From Hyphomicrobiales bacterium (GTDB lineage: Bacteria > Pseudomonadota > Alphaproteobacteria > Rhizobiales > Aestuariivirgaceae), in the NCBI GenBank assembly GCA_012032065.1, contig JAAURV010000206.1, positions 1-5,951 of the forward strand: DNA of 5,951 nt. The letters are read 5' to 3'. The position numbers and the translations under genes were made by a program. Positions 1-5,619 of the stretch are shown piece after piece; position 1 is the stretch's first letter, and every line of letters begins with the position of its first letter. The notes under the pieces are model-generated. The model ran no database searches. It was not told the DNA's origin and was given only the letters and a program-made list of their open reading frames with translations.

Positions 1-1
1 T

Positions 2-1282
2 GTTGCCCGGCGATGTCTTTGCCAACCGGCCGGCCCCGATCCGGTCCTGCAGCAGACGCAACCGAACATCAAGGACTATGTCCTCGACACCGACTACGGC
101 ACGATGGATTATTCGGCCAGCGGCGATGTAACCGCCGTGCTGCAAAATGCCGGCGGCATCGTCATCCCGCCCAATCCCGCTCCGCCTCCGAACAGCGCTT
201 CGGGCTGCGATCCCGCCGACTTCACCGGCTTCGTGCCGGGTAACATTGCGTTGATCCAGCGCGGCACCTGCTCCTTCGCGCAGAAAGTGGAGAACGCCAC
301 CGCAGCGGGTGCCTCTGCCGCGATCGTTTTCAACGAGGGCAACCCTGGCCGCACCGATAACTTCGGCGGCACGCTTGGCGCGCCGGTGACCATCCCGGTG
401 CTGTCGGCATCCTTCGCCGTCGGCGAGGAACTGGCCGCGCTCGCTTCGCCAACCGTGCGCGTCAAAACCGAAACTCTGTCGGAAATCCGCAACACCGTTA
501 ACCTGCTCGCGGAGAAACGCCATCACCGCCATTCCAACAGCAATCGCGTCGTCGTGGTCGGCGCCCACCTCGACAGCGTGTTCGAGGGACCCGGCATCCA
601 CGACAACGGCAGCGGCAGTGCCGCCCTTCTCGAGATCGCACTCCAGATGCAGAGGGGCGGATTCCGGACACGCAACGCGGTTCGCTTCGCCTGGTGGGGC
701 GCAGAGGAAAGCGGGCTTCTTGGCTCGGAGCATTACGTAACGAATCTGAGCGATGAAGAACGGGCCAAGATCTTCGCCAACCTCAACTTCGACATGATCG
801 GCTCGCCCAACGCCGTGCGCTTCGTTTATGACGGCGACGGCTCCGATACGCCGGATGCTGGCCCGGCAGGTTCGGATGTAATCGAGGATGTGTTCCTCGA
901 CTACTTCGCGGCGAAAGGCCTTGCCAACAAACCAACAGCATTCGACGGGCGCTCCGACTACGGGCCGTTCATCGACGTTGGCATACCGGCGGGTGGTCTT
1001 TTCACCGGCGCGGAGGGGCTCAAGACGGCGGAAGAGGCCGTGATCTTCGGCGGCGAAGCAGGCATCGCCTACGATATCTGCTACCATCAGGCCTGCGACG
1101 ACATTAACAACGTCGGCTCGTTGGGACTGAAGACGCTTCGCGAGATGAGCGATGCCACCGCCCATGCGATCATAACGATCGGAAATCGCAGAGATCCGCT
1201 TGTGCCGCCAGCGGCCCGGGCAAGAGTGTCGCGGGTGGAGTTGGACAATCTGCCCTATCGCGGCGGACACCTGCAACGCTGA
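2..1282 (+). CDS. M28 family zinc metallopeptidase with PA domain, 5'-truncated by window edge
   Basis: Probable secreted di-zinc aminopeptidase or related exopeptidase. The frame is open to the left edge, so the signal peptide and start are missing; the in-frame ATG at 104 is internal, because family-like sequence (DPVLQQTQP, then TDYGTMDYSASGDV) begins before it. Numbering from that Met, a PA (protease-associated) domain covers about 1-125, with the typical GNIALIQRGTCSFAQK stretch at 47-61. The M28 domain covers about 129-361 and keeps all expected ligands: H155 and D157 in GAHLDS, D167 in HDNGSGS, the E201-E202 pair in GAEESG, D230 in NFDMIG and H328 in CYHQAC. C326 and C331 are placed for the family's usual disulfide. 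A short basic, His-rich insert (EKRHHRHSNSN, 137-147) sits between the domains. The catalytic core looks intact. The gene ends just before a strong terminator and converges on the T2SS operon. Substrate specificity cannot be read from the sequence. Confidence 0.94.
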   Translation, partial: VARRCLCQPAGPDPVLQQTQPNIKDYVLDTDYGTMDYSASGDVTAVLQNAGGIVIPPNPAPPPNSASGCDPADFTGFVPGNIALIQRGTCSFAQKVENATAAGASAAIVFNEGNPGRTDNFGGTLGAPVTIPVLSASFAVGEELAALASPTVRVKTETLSEIRNTVNLLAEKRHHRHSNSNRVVVVGAHLDSVFEGPGIHDNGSGSAALLEIALQMQRGGFRTRNAVRFAWWGAEESGLLGSEHYVTNLSDEERAKIFANLNFDMIGSPNAVRFVYDGDGSDTPDAGPAGSDVIEDVFLDYFAAKGLANKPTAFDGRSDYGPFIDVGIPAGGLFTGAEGLKTAEEAVIFGGEAGIAYDICYHQACDDINNVGSLGLKTLREMSDATAHAIITIGNRRDPLVPPAARARVSRVELDNLPYRGGHLQR

Positions 1283-1304
1283 GAACGGGGCACTTGAATC
1301 GAGA

Positions 1305-1331
1305 GGGGCGGACAAAGGTCCGCCCCTTTTT
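1305..1331 (+). terminator. Rho-independent terminator of the M28 peptidase gene
   Basis: A perfect 9-bp GC-rich stem (1305-1313, GGGGCGGAC, paired with 1318-1326, GTCCGCCCC) closes a 4-base loop and is followed by five T residues (1327-1331), 23 bases after the peptidase stop codon. On the minus strand the same hairpin is followed by CTCTCGATTC rather than a T-run, so it should act mainly on the plus-strand gene. It is also the only hairpin noticed after the T2SS operon end at 1338 and may protect that 3' end, which is inference. Confidence 0.87.
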
Positions 1332-1337
1332 CGTTTG

Positions 1338-2045
1338 TCAGCCGCCGCCTTCGTTTTGCGGTATCGCGCCGGGCGGTTTCATCGTCTTGCCCGCATCGGG
1401 ATGAAACACGGTCCCCTTCGGCTTCGTTGTCGCGGGGTTTACGACTGGGTCGTCCGGTATGAGCTGCTCCGCGGCCTCGGCGGATTGGGTCGTATCGCCA
1501 GGCATCGCCGCCGCCCGCGGCTTGTCGAACATCGTGATGGTGACATGCGCCTCGTCATTTCCGATCTTCACATCGCGCGTTCCGACATTCAGGACACGCC
1601 AGTCCAGAAGCGGTTGGTCCTCGCGCAGATAGAACACCTCGTTGCTGCCATTGACACGGATGACGGCGACCTTGTGCTGGCCGGCGCTGGAGACCGCGAG
1701 CAAGGTGAAATCTTCGGCGGACAGCACAGGCCCTTGCGGCGCCGGCACGACTTCAGGCGCCTCGCCTGGCGGAGGTACAGGATCCGGCGGCGGAGCGGGC
1801 GGCCTTCGCGACTGGCTGAACAGCGGCCGCTCCACGATCGCCGCAACCGCGCGCTCATCCAATCCATCGAGCGGATTCAAGGCAGCGGGCGGATTGGATT
1901 TGGCGGCGGGCAACGTCTTGACAGCCGCCGCCGCCTGCTGCTTCGCCGGAGAGACGAGCGCGGTCAAGGCGCCGCCCTGGCTCCATGCCGCGTAACCGCC
2001 GAGCACAGCCATGGTGGCGAGAAGATAAACCAGGCGGCGGTTCAT
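1338..2045 (-). CDS. gspN: T2SS inner-membrane HR-domain protein, GspN/GspC (XpsN-like)
   Basis: Predicted 235-residue bitopic inner-membrane protein that should link the T2SS platform (GspL/GspM) to the GspD secretin. Seen: a short basic N-terminus and one membrane segment (about 4-22), an Ala/Pro linker, the motif AIVERPLFSQSRRP (69-82), a very proline-rich stretch (82-106), then a compact beta-rich domain at about 110-175 with the layout of the GspC homology region (FTLLAVSS...KVAVIRV...VFYLREDQPLLDWRV). A polar, probably disordered tail of about 60 residues follows; no PDZ or coiled-coil domain is present. The start at 2045 overlaps the gspM stop in an ATGA junction and has a GGAAGG motif 10 bases upstream; an upstream ATG at 2063 would add six residues. 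It is the last gene of the operon. By position (after gspM) it would be named GspN, by domain GspC; classical PulN-type GspN is a different family and does not match. The symbol is therefore somewhat arbitrary. Confidence 0.82.
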   Translation of the reverse strand: MNRRLVYLLATMAVLGGYAAWSQGGALTALVSPAKQQAAAAVKTLPAAKSNPPAALNPLDGLDERAVAAIVERPLFSQSRRPPAPPPDPVPPPGEAPEVVPAPQGPVLSAEDFTLLAVSSAGQHKVAVIRVNGSNEVFYLREDQPLLDWRVLNVGTRDVKIGNDEAHVTITMFDKPRAAAMPGDTTQSAEAAEQLIPDDPVVNPATTKPKGTVFHPDAGKTMKPPGAIPQNEGGG

Positions 2046-2055
2046 TTGGCTGCCG

Positions 2056-2061
2056 CCTTCC
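2056..2061 (-). promoter_or_regulatory. Shine-Dalgarno-like site for gspN
   Basis: The minus strand reads GGAAGG 10 bases before the ATG at 2045, inside the last codons of gspM. Together with the ATGA overlap it favours 2045 over the upstream ATG at 2063, which lies directly before this motif. The spacing is slightly long, so it is only a moderate match. Confidence 0.45.
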
Positions 2062-2425
2062 ATGTGCCGTGGGATTCAATTTGCAGCGCCACCACGAGAG
2101 ATCCTTCAGGCGCCGCCGCGATCCTCGCCTCGCGCACGAAAATCACCGGCAGACCCGTCTCCAGCGCGAGCAGGAAGCCGCGCAAGGCCCCGATGTTGCC
2201 GGTCATCTCCACATCCATGCGCAGTGCCGAACCTGCTTCTTGATCGGACACGAGCGGCTGGGCGCGCGCAACCTTCATGCCGCTTTGAGCCGCGACTTCG
2301 CCGATCCGCCGCTGCAATTCGGCGAGACCAAGTCCAGGGGTGGCGCCGGTAACGAACATCGGCGCAAAGTCGTCGGTGACGCCGATCGCCAGCCGCGATT
2401 TCTGAGCGCGCCGAGCTTCCTCTCT

Positions 2426-2430
2426 AAAAA
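2426..2430 (-). other. Probable frameshift site in gspM (A5/T5 homopolymer)
   Basis: Five A on the plus strand, read as CGG TTT TTA GAG in the gspM N-terminal frame. With a sixth base in the run the reading becomes CGG TTT TTT AGA GAG GAA, giving RFFREEARRAQKSR and continuing into the GspM C-terminal domain. The site lies just after the stop at 2438-2440 that blocks the C-terminal frame upstream and just before the point where that frame becomes family-like. It is the only homopolymer of five or more noticed in the permitted interval. The exact base is inferred. Confidence 0.65.
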
Positions 2431-2588
2431 CCGCAACTCATTCGACCGTTCGGCGATCTGCTGTTGCGCCGAAACAATGCCGAAATAAGGAGCGGCCGCC
2501 GCGGCAACGGCAAGCGCCAGACCGAACATCAATGCAACAAGGCCCCATGCCGCCTGTGGCGACAGCCATTTCCCCGCCCGCGCCGCCA

Positions 2589-3674
2589 TCATTTCAGGGC
2601 TCCCTTGCTCTCGACAATCGCGGAGATCGAAAAAGTGTCGATGTTCGCCGCGCCATCGTGCTGGGTGGCTGCGGCAAAATTCGCTGCCTTGAAGAGCTGC
2701 GAGGACTCCAATGTCTCGATCAGCGCCGGCACGCCGCTGCCCCGCCCGGTGATGGTGACGATGCCGTTCTCGAGGCTGAGCGAATCGAGCCACACCCGAT
2801 CGGGCAGCAGTTCGGAAAGTTTGGCGAGCACCGTCACGAATGGCTCGCTGTCTCGCTTGCGCGCATAAAGCTGGTTCGCCTGAGCGAGTACAGCCGAACC
2901 GGCGGCCGCATCGCCGCCGCGCAATCCCGATTCCAACAAAGCGATCCGCGCCTCGACCGCCGTTAGCTCGTTCTGCGCCGCGTACCAGCGATAGCCGCCA
3001 AGCGATGCGGTGATCAAGGGAGCGATCAACATCGCGGCAATAGCGGTGCTCGCGATGCGCCGCAAACGAACCCGCCGCCGCGCATCGTGGAAGTCGAAGG
3101 CAACAATATGTCCGCCCTGCTCCGGATCTTGCGCATCGATCCGCCCAATCCGCAATCCCGCAGCCTCCATCGGGCGTAGCAATTCGTCAAGCTTGCTTCG
3201 GCTGGTGAGCGCCACATCGACGCCGATCTGCCCATCGCGCGGGCTGCCGGCCACACGATATCCCCATACCGTCTCTTCCAACGGCCAAGGCCCAAGACTC
3301 TCGATTTTATTGCGAACCACGGCCGGCAAGACATCGGCAATGCCTTGCGGCAGACTGATCGTCGTGATGAGCGCGCGCCCGGCTCCGATCCGCAGGGCGA
3401 CGGCCTGTCTTTGCTTTGACGTCAACTGCTCGCGGAAACGGATAGCTGCCGAATCGAAACTGCCCTCCACGCGCGCGACATGCCGCGCTTCGCCATTCCG
3501 GTCGCGCACGTGAAGATCCGCGTGATCCCGCTCAACCCTGACAAGAGCGCGGCTTGCCTCACGCGAATCGAGCTTCTGCGCCACTTCGCCGATGAACGCC
3601 GAAACACACGTCTTGAGCCATCGCGCGCCGCGCGAAACACGGTTAACGGCATAGGCTGTCGCGGAATTGTTCAT
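2589..3674 (-). CDS. gspL: T2SS inner-membrane platform protein GspL (PilN-like periplasmic domain)
   Basis: GspL recruits the cytoplasmic GspE ATPase and, with GspM, transmits its work to the pseudopilus. Numbering from the GTG at 3680 (363 residues), the cytoplasmic part covers about 1-207. It includes the PQGIADVLPAVVRNKIESLG segment (111-130) and the following PWPLEETVWGYRV, as in actin-like GspL/PilM-type domains. A basic RRRVRLRR patch (201-208) precedes one membrane segment (about 209-228). A predicted helical region follows (about 232-272), then a PilN-like periplasmic domain (about 280-355: FVTVLAKLSELLPDRVWLDS, NGIVTITGRG, SQLFKAANF). I chose the ATG at 3674 (361 residues) because a weak GGAT motif lies 7 bases before it; the GTG at 3680 remains possible. 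The gene starts about 25 bases after gspK and ends in an ATGA overlap with gspM. The reading frame is intact, and the neighbours on both sides support the assignment. Confidence 0.91.
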   Translation of the reverse strand: MNNSATAYAVNRVSRGARWLKTCVSAFIGEVAQKLDSREASRALVRVERDHADLHVRDRNGEARHVARVEGSFDSAAIRFREQLTSKQRQAVALRIGAGRALITTISLPQGIADVLPAVVRNKIESLGPWPLEETVWGYRVAGSPRDGQIGVDVALTSRSKLDELLRPMEAAGLRIGRIDAQDPEQGGHIVAFDFHDARRRVRLRRIASTAIAAMLIAPLITASLGGYRWYAAQNELTAVEARIALLESGLRGGDAAAGSAVLAQANQLYARKRDSEPFVTVLAKLSELLPDRVWLDSLSLENGIVTITGRGSGVPALIETLESSQLFKAANFAAATQHDGAANIDTFSISAIVESKGALK

Positions 3675-3699
3675 ACTCACATCCGATCTTGGACCGAAC

Positions 3700-4575
3700 C
3701 TACCATGACAGCGCCAAAGTGCGAAATTTGGGCGGCCGGCTTTCAGGCTCCAGGATCACCGTGGTTTGCCCGCGCACGCCCGCGACGAGCCCGCGTCCGC
3801 CTTCGGCCACCGCGTCGATAACAAAGATTTTTGCGTCGTTGAGTGCCAGGAAATCGGCATACTTCTCCACCACGGCGCCGATTGCGGCCTTTGCATTGCC
3901 GCTCGCCTTGGCGGCGCGGATGCTGGCGATCTCCTCCGCCGTCATATTGGGGACCGCCCGCAGCACCTCCTCCGGCGCCGAGAGCGGATTGATCTTGCCG
4001 TCTTCGCTATGGAGGCCGAGCAACGGCATGGCATCCTTCAGCGCCGCGGCATCCATGCCGGGCAAACTCAGGAGTTCCATGAGCGACACAAGGCCCGCCG
4101 ATGGAACCTCCGGCTTTTCCTCCTGCCCCGCTGCCGGCTGCTGCGTCTTCGCCGGGTTCGCGGCCTTTAGGCGCAGATTGCCCAACGCCTGAATCAATGG
4201 ACCGATTTCCACTTCGCCGAGGCCCGCCCTGGCGAGCACGCCTTGCAGCAGCCGCGCATCAACGCGGTTGATGTCGACAAACCCCGCGCCCTCCTTGATG
4301 ACTATGCGCACGCGCCGTCCTTGGCCTACATCGACAGTCAGCTCGCGCCCATCGAGTACTAACCGCTCTTCGGGCCTCAAACCCACGATATAGGCCTTCG
4401 CCGCCTCGACTCCCGAGACAACCGCCCAATCGGAGCGCAACCGGTCCGTTTCCACCGACGCAAGCGAGATGCCGCGCTGCGCGTAAGCGCTCATGGCGAC
4501 GACGATCAGCGTCATCATGGCGAGCGTCCACAACACGATGAGCAGCACGATGCCGTTTTCGCGGGGTTTGCTCAT
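3700..4575 (-). CDS. gspK: T2SS minor pseudopilin GspK
   Basis: GspK is the large minor pseudopilin thought to cap the pseudopilus tip with GspI and GspJ. The 291-residue product starts with a short basic leader, SKPRENG, and a hydrophobic helix (IVLLIVLWTLAMMTLIVV, 9-26). Prepilin peptidase cleavage is expected after G8. There is no Glu at mature position 5, as is usual for GspK. The periplasmic part has FVDINRVDARLL (99-110) and a second helical repeat INPLSAPEEVLRAVP (195-209), matching the alpha-domain repeats of T2SSK. The ILDWRD-type motif common after the first repeat is not seen; its place holds LIQALGNLRLKA and a low-complexity Ala/Gln/Glu/Pro linker (about 138-160). The ATG at 4575 overlaps the gspJ stop (ATGA). 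The frame stays open upstream, but that part is antisense-free overlap with gspJ and lacks a pilin leader at its start. About 25 bases separate it from gspL. Confidence 0.94.
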   Translation of the reverse strand: MSKPRENGIVLLIVLWTLAMMTLIVVAMSAYAQRGISLASVETDRLRSDWAVVSGVEAAKAYIVGLRPEERLVLDGRELTVDVGQGRRVRIVIKEGAGFVDINRVDARLLQGVLARAGLGEVEIGPLIQALGNLRLKAANPAKTQQPAAGQEEKPEVPSAGLVSLMELLSLPGMDAAALKDAMPLLGLHSEDGKINPLSAPEEVLRAVPNMTAEEIASIRAAKASGNAKAAIGAVVEKYADFLALNDAKIFVIDAVAEGGRGLVAGVRGQTTVILEPESRPPKFRTLALSW

Positions 4576-5243
4576 TGCAGAATGCCGTTGGTCTTGAGCG
4601 TGCACCCTGGCGCATCCTTGCCCGCGCAGGCCGTCTCCGCGTCGATCTTCAGGGTCTGCACGAACACCGGCACGCGCAACCGCCGGGTATCGAGATCGGT
4701 AATTTCCAGTTTGATCTGCCCGGGCAGCAGATTGGCGGGTTGCCATTGCGGCGACCATCCCCGAAAACCCGCACTCGCGGCGCGGTAGGCGAACTGCGCC
4801 CCGAAGCGTCCGCTCAACAGTATCACTTCGTCCCGCCATTCCGCATCGTTCTTGCCCCGCACGTAAGGCTGGCGCTGCCGCGCCAACTCGATGCCCCCCG
4901 CCCCTTCGCGCACCAACAGCCTCACCCAGTAAAGCCCCGCGCGATTGTTGCTAGGCCGCTCGGCCAGCACGTAGCGCAGCTCCGAAGCCCTGCCCGCGAA
5001 TTCGAAACGGACCGGTTCGAATGCATCGTCCGGCACGCGCTCGATCCGCGACAGATCGCCGGCGATCGCCTTGAGCGCCGCCGCAAACGAAGTTTGCTCT
5101 CCAATGCTCGCCTGCGTCCGCAGCGAACCGCGATTGATTTGTGTCATCGCGAAATTGAGGCTGAGCAGTATCAGCGAAGAAACCAGCAGCCCGACGATGA
5201 TCTCGACAAGCGTGAAGCCGGCGGATGATGAGGAGCGCGCCAT
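4572..5243 (-). CDS. gspJ: T2SS minor pseudopilin GspJ
   Basis: GspJ joins GspI and GspK in the tip complex of the pseudopilus. The 223-residue precursor has a textbook type IV prepilin N-terminus: MARSSSSAG followed by FTLVEIIVGLLVSSLILLSL. Cleavage by the prepilin peptidase is expected after G9, with F10 as the methylated first residue and the conserved Glu at mature position 5 (E14). The body keeps the GspJ pattern: a helix after the membrane segment (QTSFAAALKAIAGDLSRIER), the YVLAERPSNNRAGLYWVRLL strands, and the late WQPANLLPGQIKLEITD strand. Two cysteines near the C-terminus (C206, C214) could form a disulfide. The start at 5243 lies 4 bases after the gspI stop with GGGAG 7 bases upstream; the stop overlaps the gspK ATG. 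Length and frame look normal. Confidence 0.95.
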   Translation of the reverse strand: MARSSSSAGFTLVEIIVGLLVSSLILLSLNFAMTQINRGSLRTQASIGEQTSFAAALKAIAGDLSRIERVPDDAFEPVRFEFAGRASELRYVLAERPSNNRAGLYWVRLLVREGAGGIELARQRQPYVRGKNDAEWRDEVILLSGRFGAQFAYRAASAGFRGWSPQWQPANLLPGQIKLEITDLDTRRLRVPVFVQTLKIDAETACAGKDAPGCTLKTNGILQ

Positions 5244-5247
5244 CGCC

Positions 5248-5619
5248 TCACTCCCGCAACTTCAACGTATCGAGCGACAGCGACCCTTTTGGCCATGTCA
5301 CCGTGACGGTCACGCGATTAAGCCTTGCACCGGGACGTAGGCCCGCAATGCTCGCCGGCTCAACCCTGAGCCGCCAGCGATAGACGCCGGAATCGCCCTC
5401 GCGGGGACTTGTATCGGAGCTCCGCGCCGCCATCTCGTCCTGCAGGATCGTATTGGCGATGATCCGCGCCCCCAGATGCGAGTCAAGATAACTTGCGGCA
5501 CTTCGCGATTGCTGGGTTCCGCGCAAAAGCACCACAAGCGCCATTGCGGCGATGGCCATGGCGCACAGCACCTCGACCATCGAGAAGCCGCGCTCCTCAG
5601 AGCGGTGGAAGCGAAACAT
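5248..5619 (-). CDS. gspI: T2SS minor pseudopilin GspI
   Basis: GspI is the minor pseudopilin thought to nucleate the tip complex with GspJ and GspK. The 123-residue precursor, a usual size for GspI, has a charged leader MFRFHRSEERG and then FSMVEVLCAMAIAAMALVVLL. Cleavage is expected after G11, with the conserved Glu at mature position 5 (E16). The helix continues into the body (QQSRSAASYLDSHLGARIIA, then a Met/Ala helix), followed by the YRWRLRVEP and VTVTVTWPKG strands typical of the family C-terminus. The ATG at 5619 lies inside the end of gspH (23-base overlap) with no strong Shine-Dalgarno motif, so translation probably depends on ribosomes arriving from gspH. The stop is 4 bases before gspJ. 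The frame is intact. Confidence 0.94.
   Translation of the reverse strand: MFRFHRSEERGFSMVEVLCAMAIAAMALVVLLRGTQQSRSAASYLDSHLGARIIANTILQDEMAARSSDTSPREGDSGVYRWRLRVEPASIAGLRPGARLNRVTVTVTWPKGSLSLDTLKLRE
5251..5255 (-). promoter_or_regulatory. Shine-Dalgarno site for gspJ
   Basis: The minus strand reads GGGAG 7 bases before the gspJ ATG at 5243, within the final codons of gspI. Sequence and spacing fit a good ribosome binding site and fix the gspJ start, which is also the only one that puts the prepilin leader at the N-terminus. Confidence 0.6.

Larger units (their letters stand above)
2042..2592 (-). pseudogene. gspM: T2SS platform protein GspM, interrupted by a one-base frameshift
   Basis: GspM is the bitopic inner-membrane partner of GspL in the T2SS platform. 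The start at 2592 (ATGATG) overlaps the gspL stop in an ATGA junction. The N-terminal frame gives a membrane segment (about residues 14-38) and the start of a helix (QQQIAERSNELRF). It then runs into non-GspM sequence (NRGWRSASPTTLRRCS) and stops at 2275, a 105-residue product. The C-terminal domain is in the frame one base back: AQKSRLAIGVTDDFAPMFV, GATPGLGLAELQRRI and ALETGLPVIFVREARI, ending at 2042. This pattern resembles the T2SSM_b type of GspM. That frame has a stop at 2438-2440, so the shift lies downstream of it in the reading direction. Adding one base, for example in the A5 run at 2426-2430, joins the halves into a 183-residue protein (552 bases with stop) of normal GspM size. It may be a true mutation, a sequence error or, less likely, recoding. 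Family identity is firm; functional status is not. Confidence 0.85.

Noticed and set aside
13..243. A 76-codon plus-strand open frame at the left edge.
   Set aside because: It overlaps the PA-domain coding sequence in another frame and is Arg-rich; its length is expected by chance at this GC content.
109..495. A 128-codon minus-strand open frame opposite the PA domain.
   Set aside because: It is antisense to a well-supported conserved domain and has no family-like sequence of its own.
1200..2243. A 347-codon plus-strand open frame overlapping the M28 3' end and antisense to gspN/gspM.
   Set aside because: It is Arg-rich with no recognisable domain, crosses the terminator at 1305-1331, and lies opposite genes with clear family features. 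It is a GC-rich shadow frame.
2593..2793. In-frame extension of the gspM N-terminal frame upstream to 2793.
   Set aside because: It lies wholly inside gspL, is His/Arg-rich and would displace the membrane anchor; the ATG at 2592 has the ATGA junction.
4576..4839. In-frame extension of gspK upstream to 4839.
   Set aside because: It overlaps the gspJ coding sequence and would place the prepilin leader in the middle of the protein; the ATG at 4575 gives the normal leader and an ATGA overlap.
4575..5228. A 217-codon plus-strand open frame antisense to gspJ.
   Set aside because: Its composition is Arg/Gln/Pro/His-rich with no domain, and the opposite strand encodes a textbook pseudopilin.
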